The position numbers and the translations under genes are program-made. Shown here in pieces: positions 8,829 to 17,688 of a stretch of 37,436 nucleotides of DNA. Numbering within the stretch: position 1 is the stretch's first letter; each line of letters begins with the position of its first letter. Source of the DNA: Allorhizobium paknamense (lineage in GTDB: Bacteria > Pseudomonadota > Alphaproteobacteria > Rhizobiales > Rhizobiaceae); assembly GCF_030815125.1 (NCBI RefSeq), contig NZ_JAUSWH010000026.1, positions 1-37,436 on the forward strand, in the 5' to 3' direction. The notes beneath the pieces were generated by a model. That model did no database searches. It was not told the origin of the DNA and was given only the letters and a program-made list of their open reading frames with translations.

Positions 8829-9590
8829 ATGAGTTTCACGGAACACAGACTAAAGCTCATTCTCGAGATGCTGAAGCAAAGCAAACGCGTCAACGTGAAG
8901 GATCTCGCAGATCAGCTGCATGTCAGCCAGGAGTCCATCCGTCGTGATCTCAAGGAGCTGGAGACACGAGGCTATGCACGCCGGGTCTATGGTGGCGCTG
9001 TCCTGGACCAGCAGGAGAGCGACCAGCCGTTTCCCGAACGTCTTCGCGTCGGCGCCCGCGAGAAGGCGCGCATCGGGGAGGCTGCCGCAGCGCTGGTGCA
9101 GGATGGCATGAAGATCTTCATCGATACCGGTACGACCACCCTCGCCTGCCTGAAGCATCTGGAGGCCCGCAAGGATCTCACCGTCGTCAGCAACTCCCTG
9201 GCCGTCGCCGCGCATTTCTTCAATGTGCCGCAGGCCAGCGTCCGGGTTCTTGGCGGACGGCTGCGTCCCGAATATCAGGCGACCTATGGCCATGAGACCG
9301 TGGCGGCGTTGAAGGAGCATTTCTTCGATCTCGCCATCATCGCGATCAGCGCCATCCACATCGAGCGCGGCTTCATGGATTTCGGCGAAGACGAGGCAAT
9401 CCTGCGCCGCATCGCCAGAACCCAGGCCAAGCGCTCGATCATCGTGGCCGACAGCTCCAAATTCAGCCGCCTCGGCTCCATCCACACCCTTGCGCTCAAC
9501 GAGATCGATGCCGTCGTCACCAGCGGCGTGATCGGCAGGGAATTCTCAGATCATTTCAATCAATCGAACGTGGAAATCATACATGCCTGA
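8829..9590 (+). CDS. DeoR-family transcriptional regulator
   Basis: 253 residues from ATG 8829, which has AAGGGA 5 nt upstream; the alternative GTG 8805 has no usable spacing. The N-terminal winged helix-turn-helix (VNVKDLADQLHVSQESIRRDLKELETRG) and YGGAVL motif are classical for the DeoR/GlpR family. The C-terminal sensor domain holds FIDTGTTTLACLKHL and ADSSKF, which normally bind a phosphorylated sugar-like effector. That fits an operon coding for two kinases and a phosphatase: the inducer may be a phosphorylated pathway intermediate (inference). The likely targets are the repeats before the first gene. Its end overlaps the next gene by 8 bases. Confidence 0.88.
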   Translation: MSFTEHRLKLILEMLKQSKRVNVKDLADQLHVSQESIRRDLKELETRGYARRVYGGAVLDQQESDQPFPERLRVGAREKARIGEAAAALVQDGMKIFIDTGTTTLACLKHLEARKDLTVVSNSLAVAAHFFNVPQASVRVLGGRLRPEYQATYGHETVAALKEHFFDLAIIAISAIHIERGFMDFGEDEAILRRIARTQAKRSIIVADSSKFSRLGSIHTLALNEIDAVVTSGVIGREFSDHFNQSNVEIIHA

Positions 9591-10872
9591 CGCCTCCTCC
9601 CCCTCCGCCCCGATCAATGCCCAGCGTCTCCAGAGGATGATGGAAGACGTCTCTAAATTCGGCGGCGGCCCTGACGGCTCCATGACACGGCTGACACTCT
9701 CGAAAGAGGATGGCGAGGCCCGCGACTGGCTCGGGCAGTGGTTCGCGCAGAACGGTTTCGAACTGGCGGTCGATGCAATCGGCAACCAGTTCGGCAAGGT
9801 GGCGCTGGCCAGCTCGAACGCCCCTGTCGTGATGGTGGGCTCCCATATCGACAGCCAGCCGAACGGTGGCCGGTTCGACGGCGCCCTTGGCGTGATTGCC
9901 GCCTGCGAGGCCGTTCTTTCCGTATCGGAACGCCTGAAGGCCGAAAACAAGCTCTCGGCCTGCAATTTCCAGATCGTCAACTGGACCAACGAGGAGGGTG
10001 CCCGCTTTCAGCCGAGCCTGCTTGGCAGCAGCGTGTTCACCGGTGCCTTGGACCTTGACTGGGCTCTCGACCGCGCCGACGGCGACGGCATCACCGTCCG
10101 CCAGTCCCTTCATGCGATCGGCTATGCCGGCAAGGACAAGGTGGAAATTCCGGACGCCCTTGTGGAGCTGCATATCGAGGGCGATAGCCACCTCTTCAAT
10201 GCTGGCGAACGCTTCGGCATCTTCACCCGCTATTGGGGAGCCACGAAGTACCGCCTGGCCTTCCTCGGGCGCCAGGCCCACACGGGCGCAACGCCGATGG
10301 CGCAGCGCAAGGATGCCGTCCTGGCCGCCGCCTACCTGATCGCCGACCTCAAAGACATTGCTGGCCAGCATGGTCTGGATCTCCATACCTCCGTCGGACG
10401 TCTGGAAGTCTTCCCGAATTCGCCCAATGTCGTGCCGGCCGAGGCAGTCCTCTTTATCGAACTGCGTTCCGGCTCGCCAGAAATCCTGGCGGAAGCCGAG
10501 CGCAAGATGAAGATCAGGATCGACGAAGCCTGCGCCAAGGCTGGCGTTACCTATGAAGTCCGTTCGATTGACCGTCGCAAGGCGGGCAGCTTCGCTCCGG
10601 GGCTCGTCCGGCTGGCGGAAACTGTCGCCGCGCAATATGGCCAGACATCCCGTCATCTCGATACGATCGGCGGCCATGATGCGGTTGCTGTGTCCGACGT
10701 ATGCCCGGCCGTCGTGCTGGCTGTCCAGAGCCGCGACGGCGTGATCCATCATCCAACGGAATACACGTCGCCCGACGACCAGGCGCTCGGCACCCAAATC
10801 CTCGCCGACATGCTGTACGAAATCGCCAGCAAAGGACTGAAGGCAGCACAGATCGGTGAGGCAGTCGAATGA
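9583..10872 (+). CDS. M20-family Zn-dependent amidohydrolase (N-carbamoyl-amino-acid hydrolase/allantoate amidohydrolase type)
   Basis: 429 residues, usual for the hydantoinase/carbamoylase (HyuC/AllC) branch of M20 peptidases. Metal ligands fit by position: H88 in GSHIDS, D99 in GGRFDGALG, E137/E138 in NEEGARF, H197 in ELHIEG, and a last His near the C-terminus in HHPTEYTS. A dimerisation domain (about 215-330) lies between the two halves of the catalytic domain. In most family members ELHIEQGP is conserved. Here it reads ELHIEGDS, so the substrate pocket may differ. The enzyme would hydrolyse an amide or ureido bond of the imported compound in the cytoplasm. The exact substrate is unknown. 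It overlaps genes on both sides. Confidence 0.85.
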   Translation: MPDASSPSAPINAQRLQRMMEDVSKFGGGPDGSMTRLTLSKEDGEARDWLGQWFAQNGFELAVDAIGNQFGKVALASSNAPVVMVGSHIDSQPNGGRFDGALGVIAACEAVLSVSERLKAENKLSACNFQIVNWTNEEGARFQPSLLGSSVFTGALDLDWALDRADGDGITVRQSLHAIGYAGKDKVEIPDALVELHIEGDSHLFNAGERFGIFTRYWGATKYRLAFLGRQAHTGATPMAQRKDAVLAAAYLIADLKDIAGQHGLDLHTSVGRLEVFPNSPNVVPAEAVLFIELRSGSPEILAEAERKMKIRIDEACAKAGVTYEVRSIDRRKAGSFAPGLVRLAETVAAQYGQTSRHLDTIGGHDAVAVSDVCPAVVLAVQSRDGVIHHPTEYTSPDDQALGTQILADMLYEIASKGLKAAQIGEAVE

Positions 10873-11834
10873 AACCAGTCGGCACACCCACGAACCCGCT
10901 TGAAATCAAAGCCGAGAAGGCGCTTGCATCCTTTGCGCTGCTCGAAGGGCGCGAGATGTCCTATCGGTCAGCAAGGCCACCCGTCGCATCGCCATCCTAC
11001 AGCGCGGTGGAATCGAGAACCTTCGACATCTCCGTCTCCGGAGACGAGCCCGACTACTTCCTTCGGCTTGGCATCCATGAAGTTGCCGATCTGGTCGACG
11101 CCGAGACGGCTTTCGCCGCAGCCAATCAGTTTCATATGCTCGGCTTTTCTCCGGAGCCCGTCGGCTTCGATCCGGTGACGCGCGGGACATTGTTTCGCCG
11201 GTTAGGCGAGGATTGGCACACAGCGAAGATCGACGATCTCATGGCACCCGATACCGTGGCGAAACTGGTCGCGATGCAGAGCGGAATCGCCAGAGGCAAG
11301 CTGCTTGGCCGGCAGTGGTCCGTCTTTACTGGCATCGAGCAACTTTGGCCGATCGTAACGTCGGGAAATATAGAGCTTCCTGCTGACGTGGACTGGATGC
11401 TTTCCTGGATGACCCCGATCCGCGACGCCATCGAGGCATCGGGTATCGACTACCGCCCTTGCCATGGCGATCCGCATTCCTCGAACGTCATGCTCGGGCC
11501 GGAGGGTGCGATACAACTCGTCGACTTCGACATGGCCGGCGACATGGACCCCTACTATCAACTCGGCGCACAGATGAACGAACTCTACCAGTTCGACAGC
11601 CTGATGAAGCCGCTCCTGGAAATGCACGATGGTCGCTTCTCCGAAAAGATCTTCAACCGCTGCCGGGCCTATGCCGCGGCGGACGATCTCTACTGGGCGC
11701 TGCGCAGCCTGGTGCTCGAGTTGCGCTCGCCGCCGAGCGGCGTGGAATTCCTGAAATATGCCGGCTGGCGTTTCCTGCGCTGCCGCATGCTTCTCGGACA
11801 TCCGGATTTCGAAGGCCGGCTGCGAGACATGTGA
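10869..11834 (+). CDS. APH-fold phosphotransferase (kinase 1)
   Basis: 321 residues. The C-terminal half holds the aminoglycoside-phosphotransferase/choline-kinase catalytic loop PCHGDPHSSNVML (H199, D201, N206) and the metal-binding VDFDMAGD (D219, D221). The N-terminal lobe is weakly conserved, but FLRLG resembles the ATP-lysine strand with Arg in place of Lys. It would transfer phosphate from ATP to a hydroxyl of a small molecule. Given the neighbours, a catabolic substrate is more likely than an antibiotic. The start overlaps the amidohydrolase stop by four bases (ATGA). A second kinase of the same fold follows; the two may act on different compounds or as a heteromer. Confidence 0.8.
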   Translation: MKPVGTPTNPLEIKAEKALASFALLEGREMSYRSARPPVASPSYSAVESRTFDISVSGDEPDYFLRLGIHEVADLVDAETAFAAANQFHMLGFSPEPVGFDPVTRGTLFRRLGEDWHTAKIDDLMAPDTVAKLVAMQSGIARGKLLGRQWSVFTGIEQLWPIVTSGNIELPADVDWMLSWMTPIRDAIEASGIDYRPCHGDPHSSNVMLGPEGAIQLVDFDMAGDMDPYYQLGAQMNELYQFDSLMKPLLEMHDGRFSEKIFNRCRAYAAADDLYWALRSLVLELRSPPSGVEFLKYAGWRFLRCRMLLGHPDFEGRLRDM

Positions 11835-11862
11835 ATAACAAGACTGTTCAGGGAACGAAGAG

Positions 11863-12798
11863 ATGAACGAACTGGGAATGGCGAAAACAGATGCCGAGCG
11901 TGCGGTGGAAGCGGCAATCGTACAGGTGGAACCCTGGAAAGGGCGTCGCCTGCGCTACTGTTCTGTTTCTGGCGGCATCAGCAACACCAATTTCCGCATC
12001 GAGGTTGAAGGCGAACCGCGCGGCTACTTTCTGAAGATCCCGGGACGTGGCACGGAGATGTTTATCGACCGGAAGGCCGCTGCTGCTGCCAGCAAGCAGG
12101 CCGAAAAGATCGGCATTGGGCCACAGACCTTCGACTATCTCGACCATCTCGACATCGAGATCGCCGAGTTCATCGATGATCGCCGCGCCTCTACCCACAA
12201 GGATTTTGCCGATCCGGCCATCCGCGAGGAGGCCGTGCGCGTCTACAAACAGTTCCACGCCGCACCTGCCCTGCCGCTGACGAAGACCGTCTTCGACATG
12301 ATCGAGGAGCACTACCACCAGGTTCGCGATCTGGGTGGCTACTGGCCGCTCGACCATGATTACCTCTATCGCTCCTACAGGCAGGCACGCCAAGCGCTTG
12401 AAGCCTCGGGGCTCGATCTCGTGCCCTGTTTCAACGATCCGATGCCGGGTAACTATCTCATTGGCGCCGACAAATCGATCAAGCTGATCGACTTCGAATA
12501 TGCTTCCAACAACGAACGGCTCTATGACCTCGCCATCTGGAGCGGCGAGATGTTCTTCTCGGAAGATATCGACTGCACCATTATCGAGGAATATTTCGGC
12601 CGCTATGACAAGGGACAACATGCCCGCCTCGTTGTCCACAAGGCCCTTGCAGACATCAAGTGGAGCACCTGGGCCATGGTCCAGAACCGGATTTCGACAC
12701 TGGATTTCGACTTCTACAAGTACGGAATCTGGAAACACATGCGCGCTCGCTCGATCATCCAGGACCCGCGCTGGCCCCTTTTTCTGAAAGCCCTGTAA
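11863..12798 (+). CDS. Choline-kinase/APH-fold phosphotransferase (kinase 2)
   Basis: 311 residues. The N-terminal SGGISNTNFRI (36-46) is the choline/ethanolamine-kinase type nucleotide loop, and YFLKIPG carries the ATP-binding Lys. The catalytic loop reads PCFNDPMPGNYLI: the usual HND is FND (F190, N191, D192), but the catalytic Asp192, Asn197 and the metal Asp210 in LIDFEYA are kept. The family resembles bacterial LicA-like choline kinases, so an amino-alcohol is a reasonable substrate guess (inference). It lies 28 bases after kinase 1 and shares one base with the phosphatase start. The gene starts at ATG 11863, with only a weak ribosome-binding site (AACGAAGAG). Confidence 0.82.
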   Translation: MNELGMAKTDAERAVEAAIVQVEPWKGRRLRYCSVSGGISNTNFRIEVEGEPRGYFLKIPGRGTEMFIDRKAAAAASKQAEKIGIGPQTFDYLDHLDIEIAEFIDDRRASTHKDFADPAIREEAVRVYKQFHAAPALPLTKTVFDMIEEHYHQVRDLGGYWPLDHDYLYRSYRQARQALEASGLDLVPCFNDPMPGNYLIGADKSIKLIDFEYASNNERLYDLAIWSGEMFFSEDIDCTIIEEYFGRYDKGQHARLVVHKALADIKWSTWAMVQNRISTLDFDFYKYGIWKHMRARSIIQDPRWPLFLKAL

Positions 12799-13583
12799 TG
12801 CCCGTCCTCGATATTCCCTCATCCGATGTAGAAACATATACGGCGTTCGCGAACACGCTTGCCGATGCGGCAAAGCCGCTTGCGCTCTCTTATTTCCGCA
12901 CGCCGCTCGATATCATCTCGAAGCTGGATGAGAGCCCCGTGACCATTGCCGATCGGACCATCGAGAAGCAGATGCGCGACATGATCGAGGCGCGCTTCCC
13001 GACCCACGGGATCTACGGCGAGGAAATGGGCGTGAAGAAAGGCGATGAATTCACCTGGGTGCTGGACCCTATCGACGGTACGAAGAGCTTCATCACAGGC
13101 TTTCCGTTGTTCGGCACTCTGATCTCGCTGACATACCGGGAAGCACCTTTCTGCGGACTGATCGATGTACCCGCCACAGGTGAAAGATGGCACGCAAGGC
13201 CAGGGCAGACCCTTTTTGCCGGAAAGCCATCGGTGACCAGCGGCTGCGAAGGCTTTTCAGAGGCGAGGTTCTACACGACCTCTCCGGACATGTTCAAAGG
13301 CTCCGAAGTCGAGGCCTATGAGATGCTGTCGCGCGCAGCAAGACTGCGTCGGTTCGGTGGCGACTGCTATATCTATGGATTGCTTGCCTCGGGCCATTGC
13401 GATCTAGTTCTGGAGACGGGTCTGCAGCCTTACGACTACATGGCGCTTGTGCCGGTGGTCGAAGGCGCCGGCGGATGTATCACGGACTGGCAGGGGAAGC
13501 CGCTGTCAATCCACTCCACCGGTCAGGTTCTGGCCTCCGCCACGCCGACGCTGCACGAAGCCGCCTTGAAACTCATCGCATGA
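12798..13583 (+). CDS. Inositol-monophosphatase-family phosphatase (histidinol-phosphatase HisN-like)
   Basis: 261 residues, typical of the IMPase family. Metal-site residues are present: E75 in GEEMG, D90-x-x-D93 in DPIDGT (90-95), and D213 in QPYDYMALVPVVEGAGG. The PYD.xALVPVVEGAGG form is typical of the HisN (histidinol-phosphate phosphatase) branch, and not of inositol phosphatases proper. The start overlaps the kinase-2 stop (TAATG). HisN is normally a histidine-biosynthesis enzyme, but here it ends a catabolic operon and sits after two kinases. It more likely dephosphorylates a pathway-specific phosphate ester, possibly an amino-alcohol phosphate like histidinol phosphate. Role in the pathway is inferred. 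Confidence 0.85.
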   Translation: MPVLDIPSSDVETYTAFANTLADAAKPLALSYFRTPLDIISKLDESPVTIADRTIEKQMRDMIEARFPTHGIYGEEMGVKKGDEFTWVLDPIDGTKSFITGFPLFGTLISLTYREAPFCGLIDVPATGERWHARPGQTLFAGKPSVTSGCEGFSEARFYTTSPDMFKGSEVEAYEMLSRAARLRRFGGDCYIYGLLASGHCDLVLETGLQPYDYMALVPVVEGAGGCITDWQGKPLSIHSTGQVLASATPTLHEAALKLIA

Positions 13584-14519
13584 CGGCGACACCTCATCTT
13601 CTATAAATACTGAGAAAATGCTTTCCTCAGGTTCACGATCTGATGGAACTCATGACGTGGATGATGATCGCCAGCAAGCTACGTTCTTACGATGCCGCGA
13701 AGCGATATTGTGCCGGATACTGGCCTCTCTCAACCAAAAAGTGCAAAAATTGAGCGGCCAATTCCCGTCAGCCGGGCCCGTCCCCTGAAACAGCCACACG
13801 GTCGTTCCAACTCTGGCCCAGTGCCCAGGAAAAACGGTCATATCGCGCCCTTCAGGCATGTTGTCGTCAAGGCTGCAACTCGTTGAATGCACGACAGCGA
13901 TTTTCTTAAAAGAAAGCGAGTATGCGCTTTACTTTCATAACTGCGTCTTATGCCGCCCTGAAATATCTGCTCGCGTCAAAACGCTTCCCGATCAGGAAGC
14001 GACAGATCAATCACACAGGGAATTAGGCTTTAAACACTCACATACGCCGTGGAGGGGCTTACCCATTTTCTACCAGCCGATAACGTCCCCGTAAATGTTG
14101 CCTGATGCAATTAGTGCTTATTTCCCCCAACACTCATGGAAATGCCGTAGAAGACACACCTTCGCTCGATGCAGATGGTTGAGGGCGCTCTTCAGCAAAC
14201 AGCGACAAATGAGGTGACAGCGCTCTCTGCCATGCTCTCCCAGTGCCGCCTTCGATCCACTGCAAGCCAGTCAGATAAACGCAGCCCTGCAATTGGCCCG
14301 AGCAAGCGGCACAAGCATCGATAAATTTATCAGGTGGGTCGGCAGACGCAGCTTCAACGCCTATGATACCCTCTTTGAGATCCGTGCATTCTCGCAGCCT
14401 TGTCTCCCTTACCTGACCGCAAATGAGCCATCATGGCGCGCAATTGAACCTTGATCTCTCCTTGTCCACTGGCCCATGGGGGCGGGGAACCAAATACCAA
14501 CCGTTAAGCCACCCGCAGG
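13584..14519. other. 0.94-kb gap without a recognised gene
   Basis: No open frame here has a familiar domain or a good start. A frame at 14221-14454 (+) is open for 77 codons with a plausible protein-like composition (QINAALQLARASGTSIDKF) but lacks a start codon and recognisable homology; it could be a gene remnant. A perfect 12-bp palindrome, GATAAATTTATC, lies inside it at 14320-14331. Base composition is lower in G+C than the flanking genes. The region may be a scar of past insertion and deletion. Confidence 0.4.
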
Positions 14520-16331
14520 ATGATGACGCCAAATAACCTTTTCAAGTTCCGCCTCCCTGCCCTGCCCCGCATTGCGCGCGATCTTGCACGCTGGCTGGAA
14601 TTGCGTGCAATTGCAATGACGCCTGAACTTCTGAACCCAATGGATGGTCTGCGCGCCACGGTCATTGTGGCAAGTCTTCTTTTCCTGGTGATTTTAACCG
14701 GAGAAAGAACCTTCAGCTGGGCTATCTTCGCCGGCTTCTGGGCCTGCCTTGCCGATACCGGCGGTCCCCCGGATCGACGGAGACGGCATCTCCTGACCTT
14801 TACCTTTGCAGGCACCATCACAGCCTTTTTGAGTGCGTGGCTGACTGGATTACCTTGGATTCCACCCCTCGCAGTTGCGCCTTTCATGGTGGGAACCACC
14901 GCCCTGTTGACGCTGTGGCAGCCGGAAATGGGCCTTGTCGCAACCTTGCTCGGTGTCGTGGCGGTCGTCGCCGCTGGCGCGGCACACCCGGCCATGGAGG
15001 CGGTCAAGATGGCTTTGGCCTTTCTGGTGGGCAGCAGTTGGGCAACAATCATCCTGCTCGCAATCTGGCCCGGCGCGCAATGGTTACCCGCTCGGCAGGC
15101 TGTTGCAGGCGTTTTTTCTCGCCTTTCGGACATGGCTCATGACATAGCAACGGATATATCTGCCCCCAGCCTTGAGATAGCGCGCCTTGGCCGCCATCGC
15201 CGCGCGGTTCGCCTGGCGATAGAGCGCGCGAACAGTCAGCTTATCCTGTTCAATCATAGTGATAATACCATTTGCCACCACTTGAGGTCTGCGCTTGGAC
15301 AGGCAGATGCGGTCTTTCATGCATTGCTGGCGCTCGATCATCTACCGCCGCTGACACCAGAAAGCAGAAAGACGACATTGGAGGCTGCCGCAATCCTAAC
15401 GGCCTGCGCAGATCATCTCAGAAAGTCGGACCGGCATCGGAAATCCCCCGCCTCCCCTGCCCTGCACCTCCCTGCAGACGGTTCACCTCCCGCAGAACAT
15501 GCCGCAGTTAGTGCCCTCACCCGGACGCTAGTCACCATGGGTTCGGAGGTAAACTTTTTTGACCTGCCGCAGAAGAACCGGGTTACCCCGCAGTCGAGGC
15601 AAGCGAGTGTTCGTGCCGCCGCCCTTCGGAGCGCCCTTGCCGTGGCAATCGTGACCTTGACCGCGCACCTACTTTCCCTCAACTACCCCTACTGGGCAAC
15701 AATGGCGGTGGTTGTCGTTCTCAATCCGGTTCGACATGTCAGCATCAGCCGGGGCATCGAACGCATCATTGGGTCCGTCTGCGGTGGCATGCTGGCATTG
15801 GCAATCCTCTCTCTCTCAACAAGCCCCGTCGTGATCGGACTCATGATCATCATCGGCACCCTGGCGACACTGGCGCTCAGGCCCGTGAATTACACACTCT
15901 TCGTTGTCTTTCTAACCCTGCTCTTCGTCCTGATCATGAACCTCCTGCAACCGACGGACGGCATTGCCGCAGCCCGGATCCTGGACAATGTGATCGGCAG
16001 CGTGATGGCAATCGTTGTCACCCTTGTTCTCAGCCCGGGTCGAGCGCGTCCGATATCTGATCTTATCGCCGAAGCCGTGGAGGCCAATCGGCATTATCTC
16101 GCAGCGATAGCCGACGGTGATGCCGCAACTGTTGCGGTCGCAAGACGCAGGGCAGGGCTTGCCAGCAACGAGGCAGAGATAGCCGCACATGGGCCAGATC
16201 GACTCTTCGGACCGAGACTGACGACAGAAGATCGCGAAGGACTGGCCGCAGCCCGCAGGCTGGCAGGGGAGGCCGCCATGCTCTGGCACCTTCGCAACGC
16301 CGCGGCATCAAAAGACGGCGAGGGGGCGTGA
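14520..16331 (+). CDS. FUSC-family inner-membrane transporter (aromatic acid/fusaric acid exporter type)
   Basis: 603 residues with the duplicated FUSC layout: a first membrane block of about five to six helices (residues 45-190), a soluble stretch (190-370), then a second block (about 370-510) starting with RSALAVAIVTLTAHLL and the family motif NYPYWATMAVVVVLNP, then a cytoplasmic tail. Relatives (YccS, AaeB, FusC) export aromatic or weak acids, usually with a membrane-fusion partner such as AaeA. No such partner is adjacent here. The start is either ATG at 14520 or 14523; the ribosome-binding site is poor (GCAGG directly in front). It appears to be a single-gene unit closed by a strong terminator. 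Confidence 0.85.
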   Translation: MMTPNNLFKFRLPALPRIARDLARWLELRAIAMTPELLNPMDGLRATVIVASLLFLVILTGERTFSWAIFAGFWACLADTGGPPDRRRRHLLTFTFAGTITAFLSAWLTGLPWIPPLAVAPFMVGTTALLTLWQPEMGLVATLLGVVAVVAAGAAHPAMEAVKMALAFLVGSSWATIILLAIWPGAQWLPARQAVAGVFSRLSDMAHDIATDISAPSLEIARLGRHRRAVRLAIERANSQLILFNHSDNTICHHLRSALGQADAVFHALLALDHLPPLTPESRKTTLEAAAILTACADHLRKSDRHRKSPASPALHLPADGSPPAEHAAVSALTRTLVTMGSEVNFFDLPQKNRVTPQSRQASVRAAALRSALAVAIVTLTAHLLSLNYPYWATMAVVVVLNPVRHVSISRGIERIIGSVCGGMLALAILSLSTSPVVIGLMIIIGTLATLALRPVNYTLFVVFLTLLFVLIMNLLQPTDGIAAARILDNVIGSVMAIVVTLVLSPGRARPISDLIAEAVEANRHYLAAIADGDAATVAVARRRAGLASNEAEIAAHGPDRLFGPRLTTEDREGLAAARRLAGEAAMLWHLRNAAASKDGEGA

Positions 16332-16360
16332 ATCCCACCTAAGACAAGGTGACCGAACAC

Positions 16361-16391
16361 TATGCCGAGAGCCTCACAGGCTCTCGGCATA
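16361..16391 (+). terminator. Strong hairpin terminator after the FUSC gene
   Basis: ATGCCGAGAGCCT (16362-16374) and AGGCTCTCGGCAT (16378-16390) pair perfectly over 13 bp with a CAC loop; a T-A pair extends it by one. It is followed by ATTCTTATGT, a weak U-tract. The palindrome can fold on both strands, so it may also stop minus-strand transcripts coming from the sugar ABC operon. Confidence 0.75.
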
Positions 16392-16596
16392 TTCTTATGT
16401 AGGCTTTGAGGGTGAGGAGATCAGGTCTAGTCGGGCGCGTTGCGTCTCGGGGCGTTCCCACAAGACCGATACCGCAAGTCTTTTGGTTGTCAGCCGACAA
16501 AAATACCGTTTTTCACAACAAAACCAGTTAGATACCAAACCTACACCCTGAAAGGGCCAGCAGCCCCGCCCGCCGGCTCTTTCCGCAACGATAAAC

Positions 16597-17688
16597 TTAT
16601 TCGCGGATAAAGGCTTCATCAAAATCGCGCCGCATCCCGGTTTCGGCATCGAAGAGGTGCAGATGTTGATCTTCAAAGCTCAAAAACATCATTGTTCCAG
16701 CCGCCGGAGTGACCCGCGTGGAGGCAACGACATTCACCTCCGGCTGGGAAGCAGACGTAAGATATGTCGTTGCTCCGGTGCTTTCCACCATGCCAACCGG
16801 CAGGCGCAGCTTGGCCTCGCTCTCCGATACCAGACGCAGATGTTCGGGGCGCAGCCCAACCATAAGCGCCTCTCCCTCCGGCAGCGATCTTGCCAAGCTC
16901 AGCCTTTGCGGTACGCCCGGTGCCAGTTCCAGAACCAAAGCCGCTTCTTCAACGCTCGCCGGAATGAAGTTCATCGCCGGAGAGCCGATAAAACCGGCGA
17001 CGAAGCGATTGACGGGGCGGTCATAAAGCTCAAGTGGCGCACCTTGCTGCTCGATAACCCCCTGGCGCATCACCACCACATGATCGGCCATGGTCATGGC
17101 CTCAACCTGATCATGGGTCACATAAACAGAGGTCGCCCCCAGGCGGTCATGCAGCGCGCGAATTTCCTTGCGCATATGAACCCTGAGAGCGGCATCGAGA
17201 TTGGAGAGCGGCTCATCGAACAGGAATGCCTTGGGATGGCGAATGATCGCTCTGCTCATGGCAACACGCTGGCGCTGCCCACCGGATAGTTCCCGCGGAT
17301 ACCGGGTGAGGAGATGCGAAAGTCCGGTCGTGGCGGCGACCTCAGCGGCAGCGCGCTTCGCCTCTGCCTTCTTAACCCCTCGGATACGCAGTGAATAGGT
17401 CAGGTTTTCCTCCACCGTCATGTGCGGATAGAGCGCATAGGACTGGAAAACCATGGCAAGATCACGCTTGCGGGGCGGCACGCCGTTCATCCGTTCGCCA
17501 GCGATCAGCAAATCACCGGAGGAAATGCTTTCCAGCCCGGCCAACGATCTCAACAGCGTGGATTTTCCACATCCCGAAGGCCCGACCAGCGCCACGAACG
17601 ACCCTTTGCGGATGTTGAGATCGATATTGCGGAGAGCATGATAGGCGCCATAATATTTATTCACGCCGGTCAGTTGAATTTGCTGCAT
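16597..17688 (-). CDS. Sugar ABC transporter ATPase (UgpC/MalK/MsmX type)
   Basis: 363 residues from ATG 17688, whose first base overlaps the TGA of the upstream permease. Walker A GPSGCGKS (36-43), Q82, signature LSGGQ (134-138), Walker B FLFDEP (155-160) and switch H192 are all canonical. After about residue 235 comes the TOBE/MOP-type C-terminal domain typical of CUT1 carbohydrate importers (VGLRPEHL). It energises the two permeases encoded upstream. Unlike the fused ATPase of the peptide-type operon, nothing is degenerate. Last gene of the minus-strand operon. Confidence 0.93.
   Translation of the reverse strand: MQQIQLTGVNKYYGAYHALRNIDLNIRKGSFVALVGPSGCGKSTLLRSLAGLESISSGDLLIAGERMNGVPPRKRDLAMVFQSYALYPHMTVEENLTYSLRIRGVKKAEAKRAAAEVAATTGLSHLLTRYPRELSGGQRQRVAMSRAIIRHPKAFLFDEPLSNLDAALRVHMRKEIRALHDRLGATSVYVTHDQVEAMTMADHVVVMRQGVIEQQGAPLELYDRPVNRFVAGFIGSPAMNFIPASVEEAALVLELAPGVPQRLSLARSLPEGEALMVGLRPEHLRLVSESEAKLRLPVGMVESTGATTYLTSASQPEVNVVASTRVTPAAGTMMFLSFEDQHLHLFDAETGMRRDFDEAFIRE

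Noticed and set aside
9577..10887. Minus-strand open frame (436 codons) opposite the amidohydrolase
   Set aside because: Shadow frame; catalytic motifs are on the plus strand.
13650..13892. Minus-strand 80-codon open frame in the gap
   Set aside because: No recognisable family, no ribosome-binding site; could be chance.
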